Assembly: GCA_945889235.1 (NCBI GenBank)
Contig: CAMDBK010000128.1
Span: 1-7,997 of the forward strand
DNA from: Chitinophaga pinensis
Lineage (GTDB): Bacteria > Bacteroidota > Bacteroidia > SXHM01
Length of the DNA: 7,997 nucleotides
Reading direction: 5' to 3'
Positions within the stretch are counted from its first letter, which is position 1, and the number at the start of each line of letters is the position of its first letter. The notes below the pieces were generated by a model that worked only from the letters and a program-made list of their open reading frames with translations, did no database searches and was not told the origin of the DNA. This document shows positions 1-6,322 of this stretch, in pieces. A program made the position numbers and the translations under genes.

Positions 1-40
1 AAATGAAGAAGAAATTAACTTAGAAAATTATAAAAACTAA
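1..40 (+). pseudogene. Possible C-terminal tail of an upstream gene, perhaps an IS21 helper ATPase (IstB)
   Basis: The frame starting at base 2 is open from the left edge and reads NEEEINLENYKN before a TAA at 38-40. In IS21 elements istB is the last gene before the terminal repeats, and about 110 bp from this stop to the presumed element end would fit. Twelve residues are too few to assign a family, and another frame also gives a short peptide. Whether the gene is intact cannot be judged, because it lies outside the window. Confidence 0.22.
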
Positions 41-45
41 CTTTG
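38..45 (+). promoter_or_regulatory. Candidate Bacteroidota -7 box reading out of the IS end toward the TPR gene
   Basis: TAACTTTG is a full match to the Bacteroidota -7 consensus TAnnTTTG. It overlaps the possible stop codon at 38-40. No convincing -33 TTG is found about 20 bp upstream, so this is a half-site only. If active it would start transcription near base 51 and reach the TPR gene after a leader of about 110 nt, as an outward promoter carried by the IS end. Confidence 0.25.
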
Positions 46-162
46 TCAAACAATGGTAAAAACAGTTTTAGATCTAACTAAAAATGGTGGACCAAAATGA
101 GGGGTCAGTATCAAGTGAAAAAGTGGGGTCAGTTTGCGCGGAATTTACACACACGTTTTACA

Positions 163-1437
163 ATGAAAAGGTTTTTACTTTATTTTGTTTTACTTCTTTT
201 TACAAAGACTTCAGTTTTTGCTCTTTCTTCTTTTCCGCCAGATATGTTGGTGGGCAAAACTTTCGGGCAGCGTTATTTTTATATCGATCTTATATGTGAA
301 AAGTACCTTCCGCATGAAGATGCACTCACTTTTTTCAGACGTATAAATGAAATAAAAAAACTCGGCAGAGAAAACAATGACAGAGAGTTGGAGATGGAAG
401 CAGAACTTCTGCAACTGAATTATTTTATGCATCATAAAAGTGTTGACTCTGTTAAATGCGTTAACATGCTGAAGAATTTATTTCATTTTGCAGCAAATGA
501 AAACAATACAGTTTTTCTTGCCCGGGTAAATAATCTGGCAGGTGATTATTACTGGAATACCGAACTGAATTATGAAAAGGCTTTTGAATATTATGAGGCC
601 GAATACGCTATTATAAAAAACCTGAGTGTGGAAGAATATCCCGCAAAGCAAAAGTCTGTATATAATTTGGGCGACAAGTATTGGTTCTTCAAAGATTACA
701 ACCAAACCATAAGGTACATGACCGAGGCGTACAATACTGATATTTTCGGGCAATCGCTCTATTATACTTTACAGGCAACCAATACAGTGGGATTGTGTTA
801 TCAGAAAACAAGCAAATTAGATTCGTCAGATTATTTTTTTCTTCGTGCCAATGCTATTGCAGTTACCGTTGGTAATGATGCCTGGGATGGAATTACAGCA
901 GGTAATCTGGGGTATAATTATTTTCTGCGCGGGAAGTACGATACAGCAGCTGTGTTACTTCAAAAAGATCTTAGGCTAAGTGTAAACCGCCAAGATTGGG
1001 GATGCGCGAGCGGAAGTCTGATTACACTTGCTGAGCTTAACCTGTTAAAAGGAAATATTAAACTTGCAACTCAGCAGGCGCAACAGGCTCGTCAATGGGT
1101 AAAACAAACCGGAGAATATCCGCGTTTGAAAAGTATTTATCCTCTTTTCAGTAAATTGAATGAGCGGCAAGGCAGAGCAGATATTGCTGAGATGTACCGT
1201 GATTCTACAACAATGGTAAAAGATAGTTTGGCTCGTAAATTTAGTGCTATGCAAGTCTTGCGCTGGAAACAAAAAACCGAAATACAGGAAGAGCACGAAA
1301 CTGCACAGATGCGTGAAAAATTTACAACCATTGCTCTTCAAAGCGTTAGTGTTATTTTTATCAGTATTCTACTTTTTGTTCTTGGTCAAAAAGTCTATCA
1401 TCGCATCAGGCTCAATGAAGGAGTGCATGCACACTAA
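163..1437 (+). CDS. Secreted TPR-repeat protein with a single C-terminal membrane helix, no output domain
   Basis: The product is 424 residues from ATG 163. This start is preferred over the in-frame ATG at 97 because residues 1-20 then form a clean signal peptide (MKRFLLYFVLLLFTKTSVFA); starting at 97 would bury it behind 22 residues encoded by IS-like DNA. Residues about 55-350 are helical with tetratricopeptide-like units, for example YEKAFEYYEAE (137-147), GYNYFLRGKYDTAAVLLQKDL (split over 250-270) and ELNLLKGNIKLATQQAQQAR (291-310). Residues 355-388 are charged and probably coiled coil. Residues 389-407 form a membrane helix, and only about 17 basic or polar residues follow, ending VHAH. 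In Bacteroidota this order (signal, periplasmic TPRs, helix) normally continues into a cytoplasmic histidine kinase or LuxR-type DNA-binding domain, which is absent here. It may be a truncated sensor or a membrane-anchored TPR scaffold. The gene model is secure and the role is not known. Confidence 0.85.
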   Translation: MKRFLLYFVLLLFTKTSVFALSSFPPDMLVGKTFGQRYFYIDLICEKYLPHEDALTFFRRINEIKKLGRENNDRELEMEAELLQLNYFMHHKSVDSVKCVNMLKNLFHFAANENNTVFLARVNNLAGDYYWNTELNYEKAFEYYEAEYAIIKNLSVEEYPAKQKSVYNLGDKYWFFKDYNQTIRYMTEAYNTDIFGQSLYYTLQATNTVGLCYQKTSKLDSSDYFFLRANAIAVTVGNDAWDGITAGNLGYNYFLRGKYDTAAVLLQKDLRLSVNRQDWGCASGSLITLAELNLLKGNIKLATQQAQQARQWVKQTGEYPRLKSIYPLFSKLNERQGRADIAEMYRDSTTMVKDSLARKFSAMQVLRWKQKTEIQEEHETAQMREKFTTIALQSVSVIFISILLFVLGQKVYHRIRLNEGVHAH

Positions 1438-2304
1438 TTATACTCTTTCAAGCACTGTATCAATTAATTTGTCAACTGCTTTTTTATAATTTTTGCTGAA
1501 CTGCATGGTAACGCGGTTTCCGATAATTGCACACACCGTTGCGCACTGATGTCCCAATGCTGAACCTAAACCAAAAAGCGCAGAAGTTTCCATTTCAAAA
1601 TTAGTAATCCGCTGCCCGTTGAAACTAAAGGAAGTAAGTTTTTCGTTCAGGTTTTTCATGGAAGCATTCAGTCTTAGTTCCCTTCCCTGTGGCGCATAAA
1701 ATCCGGGCGCTGTAGCGGTAATTCCTTTATACATTCCTTCTTCAAGTTTGCTGATAAGTTTTGACGAACCCGCAAAAAGATAAGGTCGCGCAAGATTGTT
1801 TTTCCAAGCGGTGTGAGTAATAAACGCATCCACTAATTCTTCACTTTCCTTTGTTTTTTCAACATCATAAAAATTCATCAGCCCGTCAAAACCCAGACCG
1901 TGTGTGGAAAGCAGAAACCCATCAACCGGAACATCGGCCTGCAGCGAACCCGAGGTTCCGATGCGGATAATGTTTAAGGATGTGTGTTCTTTTTTTGGAA
2001 CTCTTTCTTTCAAATCAATGTTTACAGCCGCATCCAGTTCGTTCAAAACAATATCAATATTATCGGTTCCAATTCCGGTGGAAAGGGCTGTTATTCTTTT
2101 ACCGCCTACTCTTCCTGTATGTGTAACAAATTCACGGTTTTGAACTTTAAATTCAATGGCATCAAAACGGTTTGATATAGCGGCAACCCTTTCCTGATCA
2201 CCAACTACAATAATAGTTTCAGCAATATTTTCAGGATGAAGGTGGAGGTGATAAACACTTCCGTCAGGATTTAAAATTAGTTCTGTCTCTTGTATTTTGT
2301 TCAT
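1438..2304 (-). CDS. udp: Uridine phosphorylase (PNP/UDP family)
   Basis: The product is 288 residues from the ATG at 2304-2302, ending TAA at 1440-1438. It should catalyse the reversible phosphorolysis of uridine to uracil and ribose-1-phosphate in cytoplasmic pyrimidine salvage. From a remembered E. coli Udp sequence, the key residues align: GDQER (35-39) with the phosphate-binding GDPDR, R114 and T117 in RIGTSGS with R91 and T94, Q206 and R208 in FYAPQGR with the uracil-binding Q166 and R168, and E237-M238-E239 in NFEMET with the ribose-binding EME. H19 matches the histidine that E. coli Udp contributes across its dimer. The Q/R pair favours uridine over purine nucleosides. Compared with the E. 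coli enzyme (about 253 residues) it has a longer N-terminus and an insertion of roughly 14 residues around 94-108, before RIGTSG. It is divergent from the first Usp gene and convergent with the TPR gene. Confidence 0.9.
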   Translation of the reverse strand: MNKIQETELILNPDGSVYHLHLHPENIAETIIVVGDQERVAAISNRFDAIEFKVQNREFVTHTGRVGGKRITALSTGIGTDNIDIVLNELDAAVNIDLKERVPKKEHTSLNIIRIGTSGSLQADVPVDGFLLSTHGLGFDGLMNFYDVEKTKESEELVDAFITHTAWKNNLARPYLFAGSSKLISKLEEGMYKGITATAPGFYAPQGRELRLNASMKNLNEKLTSFSFNGQRITNFEMETSALFGLGSALGHQCATVCAIIGNRVTMQFSKNYKKAVDKLIDTVLERV

Positions 2305-2329
2305 TGTTTTGGTTATTGTATTAAATTCG
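2296..2329 (+). promoter_or_regulatory. Candidate promoter of the first Usp gene (-33 TTTG / -7 TAAATTCG)
   Basis: TAAATTCG at 2322-2329 matches the -7 consensus TAnnTTTG except at one position. TTTG at 2296-2299 lies 22 bp upstream, slightly wider than usual, and overlaps the first codons of the divergent udp gene. Transcription would begin near 2335, about 24 nt before the Usp start codon. This is weaker than the udp promoter on the opposite strand. Confidence 0.35.
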
Positions 2330-2341
2330 CGCCTCGAAATC

Positions 2342-2372
2342 CAAAGCTAATTAAAAACATGAGCGAGCACAA
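2342..2372 (-). promoter_or_regulatory. Candidate udp promoter (-33 TTG / -7 TAGCTTTG)
   Basis: On the minus strand TAGCTTTG (2349 to 2342) fully matches TAnnTTTG. A TTG lies upstream at 2372-2370 with a 20-bp spacer, within the 19-21 bp seen for Bacteroidota primary sigma promoters. Transcription would start near 2336, giving a leader of about 31 nt before the udp ATG. The -33 element sits inside the first codons of the divergent Usp gene, so the two genes share their control region. Confidence 0.5.
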
Positions 2373-3234
2373 CAAAATATTAGTTCCGGTTGATTACTCA
2401 CCCCAATCGCTGATTGCACTTGAACAGGCTTCAAATTTAGCCAAAGTGTTTAATGCAGAAATAACCATATTGAAAGTGGCTGAAACCTCTGGTGTTTCAA
2501 CATTCTTTACTTCCAAGCACATGGATGAATTTACTTCTGCGCTTGAAGTTCAGTTAAAAGACTTTGTTGCTGAGCAAGTGAAAAAAACCGGTGTTGCTAT
2601 GTCATCCGTTTTGAAGAAAGGAAAAGTATATGACGAAATTGTTGAAACGGCAGAAGAACTAAAAGCAACATTTATTGTAATGGGAACCAGCGGATCGGAA
2701 AGCGGAATGAAACGCTTTATCGGTTCTAATGCATTGCGTGTAGTTCGCAGTTCTAATATTCCAGTTATTACTATCAAGGGACAACATCATCGCAAAGGGT
2801 GCCAGAATATTATTCTTCCGCTTGACCTTACCAAAGAAACCAAAGAAAAAGTAGTTAAAGCAATTGAATTTGCAAAACGTTTTGGTTCTACTATCCGTGT
2901 TGTTTCGGTATTATTTACCAGTGATGAGTTTATTGTAAACCGCCTTACCCGCCAGCTTGACCAGGTGAAAAAATTTATTGAAAAGTCGGGTGTTGAATGC
3001 AGTGCAGAAATTATTAAAAGCACAAAAGGCAACGAATCACTGGCTGAAGTAATTATTGATTATGCGAACAAAGCAAAAGGTGATTTGATTATTATAATGA
3101 CTCAGCAGGAAACAGATTATACCGAATATTTTATTGGTTCATCTGCTCAGGAAATTATTAACCACAGCGATATGCCTGTGTTGAGTATTATTCCGCAGCC
3201 TTCAAAGGACACAACGGTTTTTACACCTTACTGA
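2359..3234 (+). CDS. Universal stress protein, tandem UspA domains (first of pair)
   Basis: The product is 291 residues. The ATG at 2359 is chosen because the Usp fold begins at once (NKILVPVDYS, residues 5-14); the longer frame opens only with TTG at 2290 and would overlap divergent udp. Two UspA domains lie in tandem, about 4-141 and 147-280, the second opening with NIILPLDLT. Domain 1 carries the ATP-binding pattern G-x2-G-x9-G-S as G109, G112, G122 and S123. In domain 2 the corresponding stretch (MTQQETDYTEYFIGSSAQ, 247-264) keeps the final GS but lacks the first two glycines. Double-domain Usp proteins of this type are cytoplasmic and, by family knowledge, bind ATP and support survival under stress or growth arrest; the specific role here is unknown. 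It lies 68 bp upstream of a paralogue on the same strand. Confidence 0.92.
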   Translation: MSEHNKILVPVDYSPQSLIALEQASNLAKVFNAEITILKVAETSGVSTFFTSKHMDEFTSALEVQLKDFVAEQVKKTGVAMSSVLKKGKVYDEIVETAEELKATFIVMGTSGSESGMKRFIGSNALRVVRSSNIPVITIKGQHHRKGCQNIILPLDLTKETKEKVVKAIEFAKRFGSTIRVVSVLFTSDEFIVNRLTRQLDQVKKFIEKSGVECSAEIIKSTKGNESLAEVIIDYANKAKGDLIIIMTQQETDYTEYFIGSSAQEIINHSDMPVLSIIPQPSKDTTVFTPY

Positions 3235-3245
3235 TTTATATCAGT
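3230..3245 (+). terminator. Small hairpin overlapping the stop of the first Usp gene
   Basis: ACTGAT and ATCAGT form a perfect 6-bp stem around a TTAT loop, and the stop codon TGA (3232-3234) lies in the stem. A run of eight T follows at 3266-3273, but 20 bp after the hairpin, which is too far for a standard intrinsic terminator. It may only protect the 3' end or attenuate readthrough into the second Usp gene. Confidence 0.25.
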
Positions 3246-3277
3246 TCCGTTCAGTAGCCTTCTTGTTTTTTTTGTAG

Positions 3278-3285
3278 TATCTTAG
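3278..3285 (+). promoter_or_regulatory. Candidate -7 box of the second Usp gene
   Basis: TATCTTAG matches TAnnTTTG at all fixed positions except one. It is followed 18 bp later by the start codon, giving a predicted leader of only about 12 nt. The nearest upstream TTG (3263-3265) is too close to serve as the -33 element, so the site is a half match. If used, the second Usp gene has its own promoter. Confidence 0.3.
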
Positions 3286-3302
3286 CTGCAAAACAAAAAG
3301 CT

Positions 3303-4172
3303 ATGAGTTATACTATCAAACAAATTCTTACACCAGTAGATTTTTCTGAAACCTCTCAGCAGGCATTGGATCACGCCATTTTTATGGCAAAAATCTTTAA
3401 CGCTAAATTATTTTTTGTTCACGTTATTGAGCCGACAAGTTATCAGTTTGAGATAAGCGAAATGATGTCTCTTACTGATAAAATAAAAAAACTGGCGCAT
3501 GATAAACTGGATGAACTGGCAACATCCGTTCATGCTGAACATGGAATTTACAAACCTGAAGTTCTGGTAGAATCAGGTAACATCACTTCTCAGATTGTAG
3601 AAACTGCCGACAAAATAAAAGCCGATATTATTGTAATGGGAACACACGGGGTTTCGGGCTTTGAAGAATTTTTTATGGGAAGTAATTCTTATAAAGTAGT
3701 TACGCAGGCTTCCTGCCCAGTGCTTACCGTTCAGAAAAACGCAGCACGAAAAGGTTTTCAGAATATTGTTTTGCCGATTGATGATTCACATGCATCACGC
3801 CAGAAAGTAAAACACGCTGTTGAATTTGCCAAACGTTACGGTTCGGTAATTCATGTGATAGCATTAATAACGGAAGACGATTCTGCTAACCGACACAAAT
3901 TTGATGTAATGCTGAAACAGGTAAATGAATACCTGGAACAACAAAATATTCCAAGAAAAAATAAAACCTTAGTTGGAAGCAACATTGCAAAGCTGACCAT
4001 GAAATATGCCAACGATGTGAATGCTGATTTAATTATAATGATGACCGAACAGGATGAAAGTGTTACCGGTTACATCATGGGACCTTATGCACAGCAAGTG
4101 GTAAACCATTCGCAAATTCCGGTGCTGAGCATTACACCTGACGAAACTTATATTTCTGTTGGAGGAATGTAA
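3303..4172 (+). CDS. Universal stress protein, tandem UspA domains (second of pair)
   Basis: The product is 289 residues from ATG 3303. Its architecture is the same as its upstream neighbour: domain 1 about 4-144, beginning IKQILTPVDFS, and domain 2 about 151-278, beginning GFQNIVLPIDDS. The ATP motif of domain 1 is intact (G113, G116, G126, S127, in GTHGVSG plus MGSN). Domain 2 again lacks the first glycines (MTEQDESVTGYIMGPYAQ, 248-265) and its GS is changed to GP. Shared segments with the neighbour, such as VEFAKRYGS against IEFAKRFGS and NHS-x-x-PVLSI near both ends, point to an old tandem duplication. An acidic tail (DETYISVGGM) differs from the other copy. It is probably a cytoplasmic stress protein whose partner is unknown; it could pair with the first copy as a heterodimer, which is inference. 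Confidence 0.92.
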   Translation: MSYTIKQILTPVDFSETSQQALDHAIFMAKIFNAKLFFVHVIEPTSYQFEISEMMSLTDKIKKLAHDKLDELATSVHAEHGIYKPEVLVESGNITSQIVETADKIKADIIVMGTHGVSGFEEFFMGSNSYKVVTQASCPVLTVQKNAARKGFQNIVLPIDDSHASRQKVKHAVEFAKRYGSVIHVIALITEDDSANRHKFDVMLKQVNEYLEQQNIPRKNKTLVGSNIAKLTMKYANDVNADLIIMMTEQDESVTGYIMGPYAQQVVNHSQIPVLSITPDETYISVGGM

Positions 4173-4190
4173 TCAGACTACAGCCTGATT
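4171..4190. terminator. Weak hairpin spanning two convergent stop codons
   Basis: AATCAG (4171-4176) and CTGATT (4185-4190) form a 6-bp stem with an 8-base loop. It covers most of the TAA of the second Usp gene and the TAG of the convergent phosphatase gene. A further ATCAG at 4197-4201 offers an alternative pairing. No T-run follows on either strand, so if it terminates transcription in both directions it is not a standard intrinsic terminator. Confidence 0.25.
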
Positions 4191-6283
4191 CCGATTATCA
4201 GCACATCATCTACCTGTTCCAGTTTACCTTTCCAGCTTTCGAAAGTATTTATCAAAGCAGTTTTCTGGTCTTTCATTTCAAGCATATGGATTTTGAAAAG
4301 TAAATCTCTTAGCTGACTGTATTTAAATTTCTTACCATCTGCACCGCCAAACTGGTCGGCAAAGCCATCAGTAAAAATATAAATGCAATCATTCTTCTGA
4401 ATTTTTTCTGTGTGATTAGCAAAAGGCTGTAACTCTTCTTTACTGTAAACACCAACCGGAAAACGGTCTGCCTTTATTTCAATCAACTCATTGTTACGAA
4501 TAATATACAATGGATTTTTTGCACCGGCATATTCAATAACCGAAGTAGCTTTATCATAACTGATAAGCGCAATATCCATTCCATCTTTTGTATCACTGCT
4601 GGTATTGCCTTGTTTAAGTGAAGTGATAATTCCGTTGCGTAATGAATCAAGAATTTCGCTGGGTTGCGTAACACCTTTATCCACCACAATTTCATTTAAT
4701 AACGTACTGCCAAGCATTGCCATAAACGCTCCGGGAACACCATGTCCTGTGCAATCTGCAGAGGCCACAATTATTTTATCGTTGCGTTTTGTGAACCAAT
4801 AAAAATCACCACTTACAATATCTTTCGGGTGATAATAAATAAATGATTCAGGAAAATGAGTGGTTAACGAACCGGGCGCTGCCAGTACTGCATCCTGAAT
4901 TCTGCGGGTATAAATAATACTGTCGGTTATGTCTTTATTTTTGGTTTCAATAATTTCTTTTTGAGCCGAAATTTCTGCAGTGCGTTCTTTTACCTGTATC
5001 TCTAACTGAACATTTATCTGGTCAGTCATGCGGTTCATTTCCTGCAATTGCAATAGTGTTTCGGCCTGTGCCTTTTCTTTTTCTTCCTGCAACTCACGGT
5101 AGCGTTTTACCATAGAGAACGAAAGAAAAATAACTTCCATACCGTTACCTAGTTTCAATCCATTTTCGGTTATAAAATTGTTGGGAATTAAACTAAGATT
5201 ATTGAGAATAAAAGTAAATGCACCAATTGTTAGAAACACAAATGCAATAGTAAACAGCGGTGTTACAGGTGCACCTTTTTTATGTCTTAAGTAAACGGTG
5301 TATAGTATTAGCAGCGTTGCTACGAGACCTAAAATATTTACCAGCGGAAACACCAATTCATAAATAAATCCATTGAACATGCCCATGACAAAAAACAGAA
5401 AGGCAAGAATGATAATGGTGTTGTAAACGTAGGTAGTGAGTTTTGGAAAATGAGTTATTGTTTCCAAAAAATCTTTGGCGTATTTAGTAACAAAAAACAA
5501 AGTCATGCTGGCGCTGAAAAGCACAATATGGCTTGCCATCCAGGGATTATTAGGAAAAAAGTATTGTGCTGAAAGTCCGTCAAGAGAAAATTGCAGCAAC
5601 GCAATACTTAACACATAAAATACATAATAGAAAAATACATGTTTCCGTAATACCCAAAAGAAATAGAAGTAGAGCAGGAACACAAACAATAACATGCCGT
5701 AATAAATTCCCAGAAAATATTGTTCTGAATAATCACGTTCACGAAATCGTTGTGTTGTACTGATTTCAAGGGGCAGATTAATTACTTCGCCATCACTGCC
5801 CAGCAACAGGTAAAACTCATTTTCACTTCCGGGATATAATTTAATCTGAAAGACACTGTTGCGATGAGGTATATCTTTTTCAGCAAACGGAATTCCGTCA
5901 CCTGATTTCTTTACGCTGTAAACTCCATTGGTATCGGGAATGTAGAGTTGTACAAGATTAGTAATTGGCCGTGCAGCACGTATAAAAAACTCTTTTACTT
6001 CACTGCCTTCATAACGGATAGTAAACTTTACCCAATAATTAGAAGTGGTAAATTGCAGATTGGTATTATCAAGCGTTACGGGCGAAAAGGAAAATTCAGC
6101 AGGATGATTTTTTAGTTCATCAAACGTGATTTTGTGTGATTTATCTTCCAGAATCCATGCACTTTTTGCAATGGATTGACAGCTTTTAAAATCATCACCA
6201 ATAACAACAACATTTTTTTCCTGCGCATAGGCAAAAAACGAAGCAAGAAATAAAAGTGTTGTTAACCTAATTCTGAAAATCAT
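4178..6283 (-). CDS. 7TMR-DISM membrane sensor with C-terminal SpoIIE-type PP2C serine phosphatase
   Basis: The product is 701 residues. ATG 6283 is preferred over an upstream in-frame TTG at 6304 because it places the signal peptide (MIFRIRLTTLLFLASFFAYA) at the N-terminus. Domains in order: a periplasmic beta-rich 7TMR-DISMED2-like domain about 25-175, with SNYWVKFTI at 81-89; seven membrane helices about 188-392; a coiled coil about 393-455 (ELQEEKEKAQAETLLQLQEM and onward); and a cytoplasmic SpoIIE phosphatase about 465-701. Metal-binding acidic residues are present: D493 in SGDFYWF, D510 in ADCTGHGVPGAF, D639 in FTDGFADQFGG, and D692-D693 near the C-terminus. Such proteins are thought to bind a ligand outside the membrane and dephosphorylate a serine on an anti-anti-sigma (STAS) partner, controlling a sigma factor or a secretion or motility output. 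No STAS protein or anti-sigma kinase is encoded here, so the target is unknown. It lies 39 bp after xerD with no clear promoter between them. Confidence 0.9.
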   Translation of the reverse strand: MIFRIRLTTLLFLASFFAYAQEKNVVVIGDDFKSCQSIAKSAWILEDKSHKITFDELKNHPAEFSFSPVTLDNTNLQFTTSNYWVKFTIRYEGSEVKEFFIRAARPITNLVQLYIPDTNGVYSVKKSGDGIPFAEKDIPHRNSVFQIKLYPGSENEFYLLLGSDGEVINLPLEISTTQRFRERDYSEQYFLGIYYGMLLFVFLLYFYFFWVLRKHVFFYYVFYVLSIALLQFSLDGLSAQYFFPNNPWMASHIVLFSASMTLFFVTKYAKDFLETITHFPKLTTYVYNTIIILAFLFFVMGMFNGFIYELVFPLVNILGLVATLLILYTVYLRHKKGAPVTPLFTIAFVFLTIGAFTFILNNLSLIPNNFITENGLKLGNGMEVIFLSFSMVKRYRELQEEKEKAQAETLLQLQEMNRMTDQINVQLEIQVKERTAEISAQKEIIETKNKDITDSIIYTRRIQDAVLAAPGSLTTHFPESFIYYHPKDIVSGDFYWFTKRNDKIIVASADCTGHGVPGAFMAMLGSTLLNEIVVDKGVTQPSEILDSLRNGIITSLKQGNTSSDTKDGMDIALISYDKATSVIEYAGAKNPLYIIRNNELIEIKADRFPVGVYSKEELQPFANHTEKIQKNDCIYIFTDGFADQFGGADGKKFKYSQLRDLLFKIHMLEMKDQKTALINTFESWKGKLEQVDDVLIIGIRL

Positions 6284-6322
6284 ACTATTTGTTGTTGAAC
6301 GCAAACAATGAATTTATGTTTA

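Larger units (their letters stand above)
1..153 (+). mobile_element. Probable terminal end of an IS21-family insertion sequence (partial)
   Basis: The motif GGGGTCAGT occurs twice 24 bp apart, at 101-109 and 125-133, each preceded by a purine-rich stretch. A related GGTGGACC lies at 86-93. The second copy continues as GTGGGGTCAGTTTGCGCGG and is followed by TTTACACACA. Read on the opposite strand the block begins TGTGTAAA and then carries the CAAACTGACCCC motif. Several short repeats of this kind inside an end that starts with TG and finishes with CA are typical of IS21-family elements, whose transposase binds them. Only one end is in the window, so the other end and any target duplication cannot be seen. 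The exact outer boundary is uncertain within 149-153. The recognition rests on remembered IS21 end patterns, not on a search. Confidence 0.55.

Noticed and set aside
66..83. Inverted repeat TTTTAG...CTAAAA with an inner palindrome TTAGATCTAA
   Set aside because: The stem is almost all A and T with only one G-C pair, so as a terminator it would be very weak; it may be a chance feature of AT-rich DNA.
53..100. A 15-codon frame opening with ATG inside the IS-like end
   Set aside because: It is too short, has no family features, and lies across the terminal repeat region; most likely chance.
97..162. Extended N-terminus of the TPR protein from ATG 97
   Set aside because: These 22 residues are encoded by the repeat-bearing IS-like end and would place a basic stretch in front of a good signal peptide starting at ATG 163.
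2290..2358. Upstream TTG start for the first Usp gene
   Set aside because: It would add 23 residues without Usp similarity and overlap the start of udp; ATG 2359 begins right at the Usp fold.
4483..4695. Open frames of 65 to 98 codons opposite or inside the large genes
   Set aside because: They overlap well-supported coding sequence in other frames and show no recognisable domains; they are shadows of the real genes.
6284..6304. Upstream TTG start for the phosphatase gene
   Set aside because: It adds only seven polar residues before a complete signal peptide that already begins with ATG at 6283.
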